Origin: Liolophura sinensis
Lineage: Eukaryota > Mollusca > Polyplacophora > Chitonida > Chitonidae
Reading direction: 5' to 3'
Length of the DNA: 64,000 nt
Assembly (NCBI RefSeq): GCF_032854445.1
Contig: NC_088300.1
Coordinates: 1,736,001 to 1,800,000, forward strand
The notes under the pieces were generated by a model. The model was not told where the DNA came from. It worked only from the letters and a program-made list of their open reading frames with translations, and searched no databases. The position numbers were made by a program, and so were the translations under genes. This document shows positions 1 through 13,559 of the stretch, piece by piece (position 1 is the stretch's first letter; every line of letters begins with the position of its first letter).

Positions 1-1140
1 TAAATGATTTTTGTTTCAATTTGTAGTTTACATTTAGCTTTTTATGCAGTGTTTGATGTAATTCACTATAGACCACAGAGTGAGATGTATCAGTGAAAAC
101 ATTAACTGATCACATAAGTCATAATGCTCAGATGGATGGACAATACTTCCAAAGGACCTGGCTGGCTCAGTAGTCATAAGTGCTGCTCTCTCCTTCAGAC
201 CACAGGCTCTTGACAGGTGCATTTGAATGCATTTCAGGCTAGTTTGTCTGGAGTGTTGTGTCAGAAGTTTTTCGTTGGTGATTCTTGGCACGCATGCTCT
301 GTCTCAGTATGGTTTCCTCTACCAACATACACTTGACAGCTGTCATATATTTTGTGACATGCATGTATTCTTGAGTACAGAGTGCCTTTCTCATCTTGTT
401 TGTGGGTCCCACATACCAAGATTAGATCTGAGATGTATCCCTTTAAATACAAAGAAAACACTCAAGTGAAGTAACATTAAAGCCAAAGAAAACACTAAAA
501 TGAAGTGTATCGGATGAAGGACCATTAAGTTAAAGAAATCACTAAAATAAAGTATAACTGATGAAGGGCTATTAAACAACTGTTCTGGTAAATAATTTTA
601 TTTATTTTTTTAGAATTCTTTCTACCTAGTAAAATGGTTTTAAAACATCAGAATCCACGTTGTGATCCAGAGGGTATGAGTGACGTCACATCCATGTTTT
701 CTGCTTGAAATAGTTTCTGGGTAATTTGGCGAATGCATTCAAACTCATATATATATTATATGTATGCATTTTAAATGATGAAACCTGAGTTTGATGAAAT
801 CTAGCCATCTTTGGTTGTCAGGTGGCAAAACCCTGATTTTACACCACCTGTATCAGTATGGGTAGAAAAGGAATTTAAAGACTTTAAAGTTTCAAATGCA
901 ATTTGCTTGGTTGAAAGAATTAAAAAAAAAAAATAAACTGAACGTTTTTTTTTTTTTTTCAGTTGTCTTGCATCTGAAATGTTATTCACGTGTAGTGTTT
1001 TCTATGCCTTTAATCTCATAATACTTTGGAGATCTTCAAATATATATTCGTATTCTTGGAATGTCGTTGGGTTTAGTGTCTCAACATATGGTCGTTTAAA
1101 CAAACTGATTACCTCAGTCAAAGGTATTGGCTGCAATAGA
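1..1140. other. Unassigned DNA left of the 64-bp array
   Basis: AT-rich sequence with only short open frames that resemble no family I know. It holds a perfect cAMP-response-element palindrome at 681-688 and, at about 920-960, an A-run and a T-run some 15 bp apart that could pair as a hairpin. I see no splice-flanked coding exon here. Confidence 0.6.
681..688. promoter_or_regulatory. CRE-like palindrome TGACGTCA
   Basis: A perfect 8-bp CREB/ATF consensus is present. It lies 2.7 kb upstream of the INAFM2-like start codon, so a promoter role is doubtful; a distal element or chance occurrence is possible. Confidence 0.25.
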
Positions 1141-2738
1141 TCTGCCTTGTCATGACCCGCATCAGAGACAAATGTATTCTCTGCTGAGTACTTTGGATCA
1201 TTATTCTGCCTTGTCACGACCCGCATCAGAGACAAATGTATTCTCTGCTGAGTACTTTGGATCATTATTCTGCCTTGTCACGACCCGCATCAGAGACAAA
1301 TGTATTCTCTGCTGAGTACTTTGGATCATTATTCTGCCTTGTCACGACCCGCATCAGAGACAAATGTATTCTCTGCTGAGTACTTTGGATCATTATTCTG
1401 CCTTGTCACGACCCGCATCAGAGACAAATGTATTCTCTGCTGAGTACTTTGGATCATTATTCTGCCTTGTCACGACCCGCATCAGAGACAAATGTATTCT
1501 CTGCTGAGTACTTTGGATCATTATTCTGCCTTGTCACGACCCGCATCAGAGACAAATGTATTCTCTGCTGAGTACTTTGGATCATTATTCTGCCTTGTCA
1601 CGACCCACATCAGAGACAAATGTATTCTCTGCTGAGTACTTTGGATCATTATTCTGCCTTGTCACGACCCGCATCAGAGACAAATGTATTCTCTGCTGAG
1701 TACTTTGGATCATTATTCTGCCTTGTCACGACCCGCATCAGAGACAAATGTATTCTCTGCTGAGTACTTTGGATCATTATTCTGCCTTGTCACGACCCGC
1801 ATCAGAGACAAATGTATTCTCTGCTGAGTACTTTGGATCATTATTCTGCCTTGTCACGACCCGCATCAGAGACAAATGTATTCTCTGCTGAGTGCTTTGG
1901 ATCATTATTCTGCCTTGTCACGACCCGCATCAGAGACAAATGTATTCTCTGCTGAGTGCTTTGGATCATTACTCTGCCTTGTCACGACCCGCATCAGAGA
2001 CAAATGTATTCTCTGCTGAGTGCTTTGGATCATTACTCTGCCTTGTCACGACCCGCATCAGAGACAAATGTATTCTCTGCTGAGTACTTTGGATCATTAC
2101 TCTGCCTTGTCACGACCCGCATCAGAGACAAATGTATTCTCTGCTGAGTACTTTGGATCATTATTCTGCCTTGTCACGACCCGCATCAGAGACAAATGTA
2201 TTCTCTGCTGAGTACTTTGGATCATTATTCTGCCTTGTCACGACCCGCATCAGAGACAAATGTATTCTCTGCTGAGTGCTTTGGATCATTATTCTGCCTT
2301 GTCACGACCCGCATCAGAGACAAATGTATTCTCTGCTGAGTGCTTTGGATCATTATTCTGCCTTGTCACGACCCGCATCAGAGACAAATGTATTCTCTGC
2401 TGAGTACTTTGGATCATTATTCTGCCTTGTCACGACCCGCATCAGAGACAAATGTATTCTCTGCTGAGTGCTTTGGATCATTATTCTGCCTTGTCACGAC
2501 CCACATCAGAGACAAATGTATTCTCTGCTGAGTACTTTGGATCATTATTCTGCCTTGTCACGACCCGCATCAGAGACAAATGTATTCTCTGCTGAGTACT
2601 TTGGATCATTATTCTGCCTTGTCACGACCCGCATCAGAGACAAATGTATTCTCTGCTGAGTGCTTTGGATCATTATTCTGCCTTGTCACGACCCACATCA
2701 GAGACAAATGTATTCTCTGCTGAGTACTTTGGATCATG
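1141..2738. repeat. 64-bp minisatellite, about 25 copies
   Basis: Head-to-tail copies of a 64-bp unit starting TCTGCCTTGTCACGACCCGC and ending near CTTTGGATCATTAT. Copies differ only by a few recurrent substitutions: GTACTT/GTGCTT, CCCGCATC/CCCACATC and ATTATTC/ATTACTC. The GTGCTT type clusters in the 3' half. There are no spacers and no length variants, so homogenisation is recent. The 64-bp period shifts frame at each unit, giving 63-codon open frames that are artefacts of the repeat. Confidence 0.97.
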
Positions 2739-3170
2739 ATTAGTTTTCACAGAGTAAGGAAAATATTAATAATTAAACACTAATTCGTTACACAAAAGTA
2801 GCCGAAGTCATTCCATTCAATTCAAACTTCTCAAACCTTTGCATCTCTCTTGTACCTCTATTGTAAAAAGATAGGGGATAAGAACACTGAACACAAAAGT
2901 ACAGGTGCATCATAGTTGGCTTGTAGGGGTATGAGTTCATAATACATAATTAATGAAAATAGGCCTCAACGTTTAATTTAATTGAACTAATATATGTCGG
3001 TAGGCTTACGCAAAAGTGTTTGTACACTTATATTTGAAGAGCAGCTGTGTCTTCTAGGCGTTGTTACTTTATTCTATGGCAACTGGAAATGTGATGATTC
3101 ACTTACATTCCTTTAAGACATGTATCAAACGCCTACGCAGTTAGAAAAGTTTTGATTTCTTAGCTTTTCA
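2739..3170. other. Unique spacer between array and INAFM2-like promoter
   Basis: AT-rich unique sequence without recognisable coding exons or repeats. Confidence 0.5.
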
Positions 3171-3669
<499 letters not shown>

Positions 3670-6573
3670 AACAGGTGAATAGGAAGACGTGGTATTTTTG
3701 CTTTGTATAGATCATATTGTTTATTGAATACAGTTATATTATTATCCAATAGTGGTTCATTGCGGACTACTATAAGGTAATAAGCTTCTGGCATAAGTAA
3801 ACTAGAGCCAATGCCATTCAAAATTCTTTGAAATATTCTAGGGTGACATTGTGGAACTGACTAGGCTACCCATGTATCTTTAAAAAAATCACCGAATGTA
3901 AGTGTTTAAAAAAAATGGATATGTTGATTATGTATGAAATTGTGATTCACTACATTGTTACACTCACTCACTCGTATATCAGATTCATTTAGAGTTTATA
4001 TATACTGTATAGACCTTGTAAATAACCTTTTGTTTGAATGTGTGTATGCACAAGGGGCTCAAGGGAGAGTGCTTTTGTAACTAATTGATCTCCCTCAGAA
4101 AATGAATTATTATCATTACTAAGATCATATTATTGGTCTGAATGATTAAGCTAGTAAATCCTAAAAGTCTGAAGTCTGATATATGTAAAATAGAGCCAGT
4201 AGAGGGAAAATAATGTTTGGTAATAGTAGAGCTGATAAAAGCGACAACAACTGACACTCAACCAGACATGTTACATTTTGCAAGATATCTAAGTTTGTTT
4301 AATGTTTGTTTGCTTAATTAAGAATTGTGAACACATTTTGATATTTTTCTGTATGTGTACTTCTTGTTTAATGTCTACGTACACTCTTTTGTTTTCAAAG
4401 ACATTCTCCCTCATGTCACGACCCTGTGTAACAATAGGTTAGTCACAGCTTGGAGCTGCCATTCAGAGTGACATAATTGCTGAATGCTGCGTTTGGCAAT
4501 TTCATTTCTGGTTAATAGACTGATTACTTGATGCAAATATTAATAAATTGTGTGATTTCTGTTTGTGTGACCTTTCATGTCACTCTACAAGGATAAAACA
4601 CATTAAGAATCCTGAGTTCGGTTCCTTCAAGTTTTTATTTTAATGCACAGGTATATCTGGTTTATATTATATTTTTTATATGGTTCCAGTATTAAATCGA
4701 TCATCAGAAGACTTTGGCCTTGACATCCAACGATAAAATATTTGATTTATCAGGTGAATGAATACAGAATGTTACAAATTGAAGCTAGGAAATGTTAAGT
4801 TAGCCCCAGAGGCAGACACCGATTTTCTGATTTCTAATTATTCATGTTTTGAAACTGACACGTGGTGTGTGGGGTTTTAACCTGTTTAAGTCACCAAACA
4901 TTACTCTACAAATAGCAGTGGATCGTTTGACTTGGTGAGCTAAATAACAAGCGTAGGCTGACAGGATGTAGGCAGAATGTGTGGAACATTTAGAATGTTA
5001 CATAGGACATGGGAATGAAAGGTGTCGAAGAGGCTGCGTTTATCGCTATAAAACTTGGTTGCTATGATAGACTGGAAAGGTAAGCCATTTATAGTTTTAA
5101 GAATGACCACTAATGTCCACCACCATAAGTCATGGAACAAAATACTTGAAATACCACAATTTGAGGATTGATAGCAGAATTAAAATTACCTCAGCTGACA
5201 ATTTGCTATCACATCATAATTTTAACAGTGATGTGGTATTACCTTTGAGTCTCACTTCAACATTTTGCTGACATCCAGTAACCTACCGTTATGTGCACAA
5301 TCATTTGAAACCATGTGGTATTTGTAAGGTCAAGCATGATCATCAAATAATGGGCCTTCTTGGTTCCAGGGCTTGACAATCTTTGCGTCGGCATTCACCA
5401 AGTTGGGGAACCACGACAGAAAAGTGCAGTGGCACTCAAGATGAGATTTTAATATGAAACGCACGCTTGGCATTGCAACTTGCAGACGTAAAACTATGAA
5501 ATGCATATAAGTGTTGAGGCAAATGTCACTGTGATACAAATGTAATTATAACTTGGTTTTGTTTTTTAGAATTAAAGATCTACCTCAACCCATTTCGTAA
5601 TATACATTGTTTGATATCAGTGAAAATTTGATCAGTTTAAAGATTTGGCATGACAGCCTTTGATTAGTTGGACACCTTCTTATGACATTGTTACTTCTCA
5701 TTTCATTGTATGTGAACGGTGAAAAGCGAATGCTATTTTTGAGGTCAGAGAGGATAAAGCAGATGTACTCTGTTCTGACATTTCCTTATACGGAAAACAC
5801 GACAGTGGTTATGTTCAGAAACAGGAGTTCATCATGAATTTAACTTGGGATGGTGCAACAGCACAAACATAGGTCATAACAAAAGCTGTTGTGTAATTCA
5901 AGCATGGCGCACACATTTGCGTAGTTCACATGCATGGACAGCCACTGATGTAACAGTAGACCCACGTGTTATTCTCAGCAGACTGAAGGCTATACTAATA
6001 TGGATTGATGTGATTCCAGGTTATTTGAACTTTTTACTGTCTGTGTTATAGTATGTCCTGGGTTCACACCTGCTGGTAGTGTTTGATTATGATATCAACA
6101 TTGCATAATAATACTCAATTCTTTGTACAGTTCAGTGTGCATGAGTAGATCAGCTATGCTGTAGGCTAAAAACATGCAGGAAAGTAAATTTTCATAGCAA
6201 CTAATCATGGGTGATGACTAAGAATGCATATGATCATATTGATGAGTGTTGTACTTAGGTCAGATTATTTGCTGCTACCACAGCGAAGCTCTCCTGTCAT
6301 TAATGAGATATCTGCTTTGTCGCTCATCAACCACACTGTCATCATGAGCTCTGAGTTAATTAATCAGTACATAGCTAAGTTGAAATACAGAAATACCATA
6401 TGAAGAGAAGGCCCACCTACATGTATTAACAAAATTACTTTATAGTGTGTGTTTATGCAGTATCATGCTGTCTGACAGATTCTCCCTGTAAACTAGGGTT
6501 GGGCTATATCAGTCCAGGTTGGATGTTCGAATCTGCATTTAACATATTAAAAGGTGAGCTATAAATGTATAAT
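3670..6573. other. Non-coding DNA downstream of the INAFM2-like gene
   Basis: AT-rich unique sequence, part of which may be 3' UTR. An AATAAA occurs at 4542-4547. All open frames are short and unconvincing. No tandem repeat array is present. Confidence 0.5.
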
Positions 6574-6830
6574 ATTAAGGGCCTCCGTGGCTCAGTTGGT
6601 TAGCACGCTTGCCTAGAGTAATGACCCAGGGGTCTCTCACCAATGCGGTCGCTGTGAGCTCAAGTCCAGCTCATGCTGGCTTCCTCTCCTGTACGTGGGA
6701 AGGTCTTTCAGCAACCTGCGGATGTTCGTGGGTTTCCCCCGGGCTCTGCCCAGTTTCCTCCCACCATAAAGCTGGCTGCCGTCGTATAAGTGAAATATTC
6801 GTGAGTATGGCGTAAAACACCAATCAAATC
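6574..6830 (+). mobile_element. tRNA-derived SINE, near full length (family B)
   Basis: It starts with a tRNA-like head (GGCCTCCGTGGCTCAGTTGG, including an A-box) followed by a degenerate B-box-like segment near 6655. A conserved body follows, with a CAACCTGCGGATG block and TTTCCTCCCACCATAA near 6748-6770, and the 3' end is GGCGTAAAACACCAATCAAAT. ATGTATAAT occurs on both sides (6565-6573 and 6831-6839), a 9-bp target-site duplication. It is the most complete member of the family also seen at 9548, 23335 and 61018. Confidence 0.85.
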
Positions 6831-9534
6831 ATGTATAATGTTGTTTTTTTTCTCTATTTACAGAACACTTGAGAGAAAAAAAGCAGTCTGGCATGTTGGA
6901 TTTAGAAGGAGGACCTATTTCGTTCTGGGTACAACTCTGTATTTTGAGGTTTGGGGACAGAGGAGGGCAAAGGGCCTCTCTATGGTATCTCCCTATCTAT
7001 TGTCTACATGCTTAATTGTTGATCCTCTGCTGGCAGGGAGGAGAAGTAGGACCTGGTCACATCGGGGATATCCACGGATAGTTTTTCTGGTTGTTGTTGT
7101 GGACAATCCTCAAGCTCTCAGTGACAGATGTGCCCTTTTCACCACCTCTATTGGTCTGCACTGTTACACCAAGACTGCAGCGATTCTGCTGTAGGGAACA
7201 AGCCCTTGTATAGTCGTCTGTATTGACATTACTTTACAATGTGCCTGGCTGTCAATTAATACCAGTGTTGAACTTGCGTTAATTATGGCTCTCAGTATTG
7301 ACCTGCAGTCCTTGGCACCTGTTTCCTATTTTGTTCTGGCCAGCTGCCCACTCGTTCATACCATTACTGCTCTACAGATAAACATATTTACACCATTTCA
7401 TTTTTTTTTACTCCATTTTTTTTTTTTACTGTTAGATGATATTATTTTTGGGAAATGTTATTTCACTTTGTTCCCTTTTTATTTGCTCATTTGGGGCCAA
7501 TTTTACCAGACTCCCCTGCCCCCTCTCCACTGCTTATGGTATTTAGTATGTGTTCATTATCTCTGGAAATGGATGGAACAGAAATGAATTGAAGTTTGTG
7601 ATAGATCATTAAGTCCTTTTTCTTTTCAATAAAGCACCTTTGAGATATTTGTCTGAAGTGTCTGATTTACATTCATATTTTTACAGATGTATGTATGTAT
7701 CCTGTAATTTTAACTGTATAGTTTTTGGTGTGAGTAACTTGTACAAAATCTATATGCCTTGTGGTTTGGATTTTCAGCGATGAATATTTTGTGTTCATAG
7801 GCTTCCTCCTGGTGACAGCTTCAATGTTGTTATGTCAAGTAGGTTTACATTGAGCAGCTTGTGCATTGAAATGCCTGATCAATATCCCTCTGAACGTTTC
7901 TTCAGTCTCTTATGGATACTCAGTATGGGACAGTAAAGTAGCTATTCATCAGCAAATCATCTTTACTGTACTTTGTGTTCTAGTAGACACTATAATGTGT
8001 GTATTTTACTTTTAAACAGAAAACTTGAATTGCCAAAGAAAGTTTTGACAGAGCACCAAAGAGAATTGATCAGATCTGGCTTATTTGATAATGGGTCGAT
8101 CTTCAACTTTTTTCTGGGGAATTGAGATTAATTCCCTGCCTTGTTCCATTTGTGAGTTTTTAGTTGGAATCAAGACCATTGAAATACTCTCTTGCTGAAG
8201 ATCGAGTAACTTGTGTCATACAAAGTTGTTTTATTGCTGTGTGCTAATATTTCAGATAGTGATTGGATATTTGACAAGGCTGATAAATGACCTCTTGTAG
8301 TTCTATGCATTTTTATTTCATTTTTTTTCACCGTATACTTGTTGTTACCTGATGATCCTGTTTATGTCATTTTTTTAAATGGACTGATGTCAATTTGCAC
8401 ACTAGATGTGTAAAACGTGATTATTTCTATATACATTTGCATTGCAATAATTGGAATATGATTTTGATCATATTCTGTCCCTAGTCTCAAGACCTTTATT
8501 TATGAGCACAGTAGTAATTTATTATATTGTGTCTATTGACCAGAACTGATTATGAGCAGTATTTCTTTTTCTGTTTCTTTTGGAATTGTTTCTTTTACAT
8601 GGTATTTATTGGAGATGTTTTTTTTTTTTCTGAGTGGTCAGTTTTATTAGTTTGTTTATAGAAAGCTTTTCATATTTTCTTTGTTTTGCCATGTTTGCAT
8701 GTTACCGGTTCACAGATGTTTTTATTTGAGAGTAAGCTAATTGTTTCATGATAATGTGCAATATGATGTGTTGTTTAATTTCATATGTAAGGTGGCATAA
8801 AGGCAGGAACTCGCCATATAAAGAATGGTTGATACACTTCAAACATGTTGTTCAGAATTGCTACATTACCAGACAAGCAGAAACTTGTGTGTGCTTCACA
8901 TCAGATGTGATAGTTCCAGTGGATATCCACAAAGTATGCATTCAAATATTATGTTTGGGGCTCTTTGTGCAAAAAAGGGCTATTGACATGGCAAACATTA
9001 CTGGCATAGCAAATTGTTAATTCTGAATAATGGTATAAAGTATGTTTTGTCAGCATGTGCTCGTTTAAGACTGTGAGTGTCAGGTGTATGGCCTGCCTGG
9101 GGGTGAAGTGGGCATCTGGTAATCTACCAGCATCTTCTGACCACAAAACTTTTACAGTATATTAACTAGATGGATAGTATGATGAGTGCACACCTCTGTA
9201 TATATGTATTTGATGTGCACTGTGTGTCATAGATACACCTTCACTCGAGAACTTTCACCGTTAAATTTGTGCAATATATTGCCTTTTAGTTGTGTTTTCA
9301 CTTCGTTGTGTAATGGAGTCTTTCACATGTTGTATTATTGACTGACGTAATTGTATACTAAGGACTGGTAGTTCTCACTACCATGTTTTCTCTGCAAGCT
9401 ATTTATCAGGGCAGTGGCCATGAATACAAGAACAGTATGCCTGTAAGGCTCAGCCACACAGTACATGCTGTAACTGTCATGAGTGGGGGTGAAGGGAATA
9501 CATTATTAGTAATAGTGCTGATAATAGGGAAAGT
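6831..9534. other. Non-coding DNA with a possible 3' UTR end
   Basis: A 118-codon open frame at 6838-7194 starts beside a pyrimidine tract and TTTACAG, but it resembles no known protein and is followed by a polyadenylation signal at 7628. A long 3' UTR or a non-coding RNA exon is as likely as coding. The rest is AT-rich with poly-T runs. Confidence 0.4.
7628..7633 (+). promoter_or_regulatory. Polyadenylation signal AATAAA
   Basis: The hexamer is followed within about 25-45 bp by GT-rich sequence (TTTGTCTGAAGTGTCTG), the usual layout of an animal poly(A) site. It may end a long or spliced 3' UTR of the INAFM2-like gene or of an unknown + strand transcript. Confidence 0.35.
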
Positions 9535-9547
9535 AAGAACAGTGTAT

Positions 9548-9671
9548 TTATTTATGTATTTATTTGATTGGTGTTTTATGACGTACTCAAGAATATTTCA
9601 CTTATACAATGGGGGGAGGAAACCGTGCTAAACCCACAACCATCCGCAGGTTGCTGACAGACCTTCCCACG
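9548..9671 (-). mobile_element. 5'-truncated SINE (family B) with a 13-bp target-site duplication
   Basis: The reverse complement reads through the family B body and ends with CACCAATCAAATAAATAC. AAGAACAGTGTAT is present on both flanks (9535-9547 and 9672-9684), a perfect 13-bp target-site duplication. The tRNA head is missing, as expected from incomplete reverse transcription. Confidence 0.88.
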
Positions 9672-9684
9672 AAGAACAGTGTAT

Positions 9685-12600
9685 GAAAGGATGTAAACCA
9701 CAGAGAAAAATTACTCACCTTTACTTCTTATTCAAAGTCGGTGTTTACAAGTGAAGTGAGCTACATGTAATGTATGAAAATATGTGTAATGTTCATTTCA
9801 GTGTAACAGTAATTGAAAACCATGAAAATGAGTAGGAATCGTGTTTAAGAAAAGAAGCCTAGGAACACAGTATTGAGGTATTAAAGTGTTTAGTGTTTCA
9901 TATGAAAACATGTACAGTAAGTTTTCAAGCTGGTCTTGATTGGATGAAATTGAATCCTAGAATACTGTCTACTTACAAAGTTAAGTATGTGTGATTAATG
10001 TTATCAGCATGTGACGGCTGAAATTGGTTCCTGCTTATACTCTGTGACCAGACCAGGACTGTGATACGCTATGTCAAGCTGTCAGAACATTTGTGTCCAC
10101 ACTTGTACATTGTACTCCAGCACGCTTTGAAAAGAAACAGGTGAATAGATTGCTTTTGTCATGACCATTGTAGATTACACAGCACCAGAGTATATTTCAG
10201 TATATTTAGTGTATGTATTATTTTGTGCAAACAGTATATCTCAGTGGTTTGATGTGGAGCGGAGACTTGAGTATGCTGAATGTACTTGATGTTAACAGCA
10301 CCATTATTGTTTAGGGAAGGATTTTTACCACAAATATTCTTATGTTCTCAGAATTTTTTGTCTATTGGTGTTTTATGAAAATTAATTTGTTGTGATTTAT
10401 TGAGACGTTTACTCTTAATAAAGTATTTGGTTAACCTATAACTATGTTTGTATTGAACGTGACATTGTTACTGATAAAGCAACCCTAAATATAACTGTCT
10501 ACCCCTTGGGTATGGTCAATCTACACACTAATTATTTTTCATTAGATTGTCTTTTAGTCAGTAGAAAACATGAGGTGGGGGTACAAATTCACTGTTTGGC
10601 TCGTTTCACCAATATAATGTGCATATCTGTACGTCATATAATTGAGAAAGCTGGTTAGTAACTTGCCAAAGGTCAGTGGTTTACTCATAATTTCCTTTGT
10701 ATAAATGCAAAACACTAGACTAATTGTATATATGCATCGATAAAGTGTTCCACGTACAGTTTAGAAAACATACCTTTTCATTTTTGTGGTATTGCATGAC
10801 AGACATTGGGAAAATTCTAACCAGTCCCACCCGAGTTATTTCAATAACGGGAGAGGACAGTGGTTAAGCCATATGAGCATGAGTTATACAAGTTACGCCA
10901 TGTTGTGTGGAAGGTTAATAGTTGATTTGTTCAGTTATCAGGCACGTCAGAACAAAATGGCTTTGGCGGTTTACATCTGTTTATGAAATACATTAACATA
11001 TTTTTCATCGCATAATTAAGTTGTTCAATTCCGCTGTTCTCACACCATAATCTCTCTTGGTGGACTGAACTGTAGTGGACAAGCGGAAACGATGAAAACC
11101 ATCGTGTTAATCTAAGTGAAGTCGTGCATGTGCTGGACTTGTCAGGTACAGACAGATACAGAAGTATATGAATTCTATAGTGGACTGAGTGGTCAGAATA
11201 ATACAGTCCACAACGTCAAAGTCCACAACAGAACAAAAACGGCCACAATGTTTTCTACAATATTAACGAAGCGGTCGTGAATGGAAGTACTGTAATTCTT
11301 CAACCTTTTCGCATGTTTGTAATATGTATATTTAAGCATATTCTGAGGGCATTAGTCTGCACAGACTGACAAAATTATACTTTTAGTGAAACCCCGAAAT
11401 CATCCAACCCAACTAGTGTAGATTTGTCTTCAAAATTAACTGAAAAGGTGCATAAATCTGAAAGCTGCTCTTTCATATGCGACAAGATTCAGAAATTAGG
11501 GTAACGAGCGGAAACACGAAGCCTGATCTGTAGCGCGTTATGGTGAAGCCATTAATACCAACCTTCTAGGTTCAAGATGCATCGTATATGTTGGCCGTTC
11601 CTTTGTCGCCAGAAGAATAGTTTGGAAGAAACCATATTGAACGGAGAAGAAAAAAAATAAAATGGAAAGCGAGTATCAGGGGGTTCCAGCTCAATAATCG
11701 CAAGATCAATTCCCAAAATGACGTTTAACACAAACTACCAAAGAACTAAGAAAGTATATAAAGTGCACAATTTGAACGGATTCATACAGTCAAGAGAAAC
11801 AGTCAACCGTATTCACTGATCATGTTGGAAAGACGCAAGAAATGTAGGTGAATTAATGAAAACAGTATTCAAATCGTGTACCATGCTTTATGTAAGTTGT
11901 CGATAATAACATATGTATGTCAGTAGCGCTTTGATTGGAACTGTTCGTATATCCAACATGTCTATCTTATCGCCACGATGAAAGTACGATTCATATCTCC
12001 GGGTAAAGCGGGATAAACCAGACACAATCATGAAACAGAATGCCAGAGATTCTGGACGGTCTGTCCGTACTTACTGAAATACATACAAGAGAATTATACT
12101 CGTTGTAAAAGTTAAGGAACTTAGTGAAAGCGTTTGAGGTAATAACCTTGACACTAGTTTTTGCAGTAATAACTTGTGACGTCGCTTAATTCAAATCGTC
12201 ACATCACCCACAGGATGTAACAAATGCTACAAGGCGAGAGACACGTATACGCCATACATGCAGGACCTTTCCGTATATTGCTCTTCAAGTAAGGATAATA
12301 AGGTCCTAAGGATAAATTGAAACTACCCCCTTGTCATGAAGTCTGCAAGAGAGGAAACCGTCTTGGTCTTTGTACAAATATAAAACCAGGTAAGATGTAC
12401 CATCTGGAGAGTAGGTGCATGCATGGTTTACTTTTAATCTAGCTGAGATGGATATATATCTCTCACAGCCTTTGTTATATATGGATTGTTTAAAACTAGC
12501 AACCCATAAGTATGCCGTTTAATGAATAAGAAGATGGGGCTTAGCGAAGACAACTTTAAACGTTTCTGTATATAGCCGTATTAGTACGAGAACAGGTATA

Positions 12601-13169
12601 GGTCAACCAAAAGGGGGCACATGGCAATTGGCACCCATCCGAATACCCATACACTACTGATATATGTTTTCCCGCATTTCACATAGATATTATTAATGAG
12701 GAACTCAAGCAACTCAATGAACAACAACAAAGCATCCCATGAATGGTAACCCTTGTATGTAACTAAACTGAAGAAAGCTTTGTTGTCTTTGATGTTAATG
12801 TTGCGGTGACCAGTTTTATTGAACACCGATACAGTTAGTGATGAAATTCTGTCAGGTCTACACCTTCAACCTAAACTAATAACCTCGTTCGCCTTACTGG
12901 CTATAAAACTGTAGCTAGGCACCCATAGATGAAACATTATTTCTTAATTTTTTTTGTTATATTCGTCCACGGATAGGGGCATGTCTTTGCCAAAACACAA
13001 CCCATGAATGCCGAGAAGGTTGCAAGGGGAGGGAACTCGTGAACGTCTGAAGAGAGCATTACAGATTGTCGTCACGGAATTTCATCATATATACATATGA
13101 ATGATGGTGAGATGTTTCACAATGTTCTCGTAAACATTCCATGGCATACCCCTTGTTTGCTTACCACAT
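9685..13169. other. Intergenic DNA between the INAFM2-like gene and ARV1
   Basis: Unique sequence. About 11-13 kb is somewhat richer in CpG and mixed-complexity DNA than the preceding AT-rich part. I found no exon with recognisable protein similarity and no tandem repeat. An AATAAA lies near 10.42 kb. Confidence 0.5.
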
Positions 13170-13243
13170 GGCCGATTAGCTCAACCGGATAGAGCAATGT
13201 CCTTCTAAGGCAAAGGCTGTGGGTTCGAATCCCACATTGGCCC
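13170..13243 (+). tRNA. tRNA-Arg, anticodon TCT, no intron
   Basis: A complete 74-nt cloverleaf folds by hand. The acceptor stem GGCCGAT/ATTGGCC has 7 pairs with one G-T. The D-arm is GCTC/GAGC, the anticodon loop CTTCTAA has TCT at 13204-13206, the variable loop has 5 nt, and the T-arm is GTGGG-TTCGAAT-CCCAC. The anticodon stem has one A-A mismatch at its base. The A-box (TAGCTCAACCGG) and B-box (GGTTCGAATCC) are intact. A T5 Pol III terminator follows at 13245-13249. The discriminator base is C. No SINE body follows, so this looks like a tRNA gene rather than a SINE head. Confidence 0.88.
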
Positions 13244-13559
13244 ATTTTTGTGAACACACTGATGTACGCTGTTCGTTCTAAATAGAATATATTTACTATC
13301 CTGCTACACATGATACCTAGTATGCTTGGATTCACTCCCAACACCTCGTGTGTTTTACATTCATTTGCCAGAACCAGTAGGGCCCTACAACGCCAGTAAC
13401 GGCTTACTTGAACTTGACGTACCTCACCTGAACTGATGATACTTCGTCAGTTTGTTCGAGGACTAAAATACAGGTTCATTTTAATCCCTGGACTCATGTA
13501 AAGACAGGTGTTAACAGCAGTACTAATACCGTGTTGAAATACTAGTTAGATCAGACGCG
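13244..13559. other. Spacer between tRNA-Arg and ARV1
   Basis: Apart from the T5 terminator nothing distinct is seen. Short minus-strand frames here overlap the tRNA and are shadows. Confidence 0.5.

Noticed and set aside
1141-2738. CRISPR array
   Set aside because: Units are contiguous and near-identical with no unique spacers, and the genome is eukaryotic.
6838-7194. 118-codon frame as a second coding exon of the INAFM2-like gene
   Set aside because: The INAFM2-like frame already ends in a stop at 3669 and the peptide resembles nothing known; 3' UTR is likelier.
13117-13344. Minus-strand 75-codon frame
   Set aside because: It runs through the tRNA-Arg gene and is its shadow.
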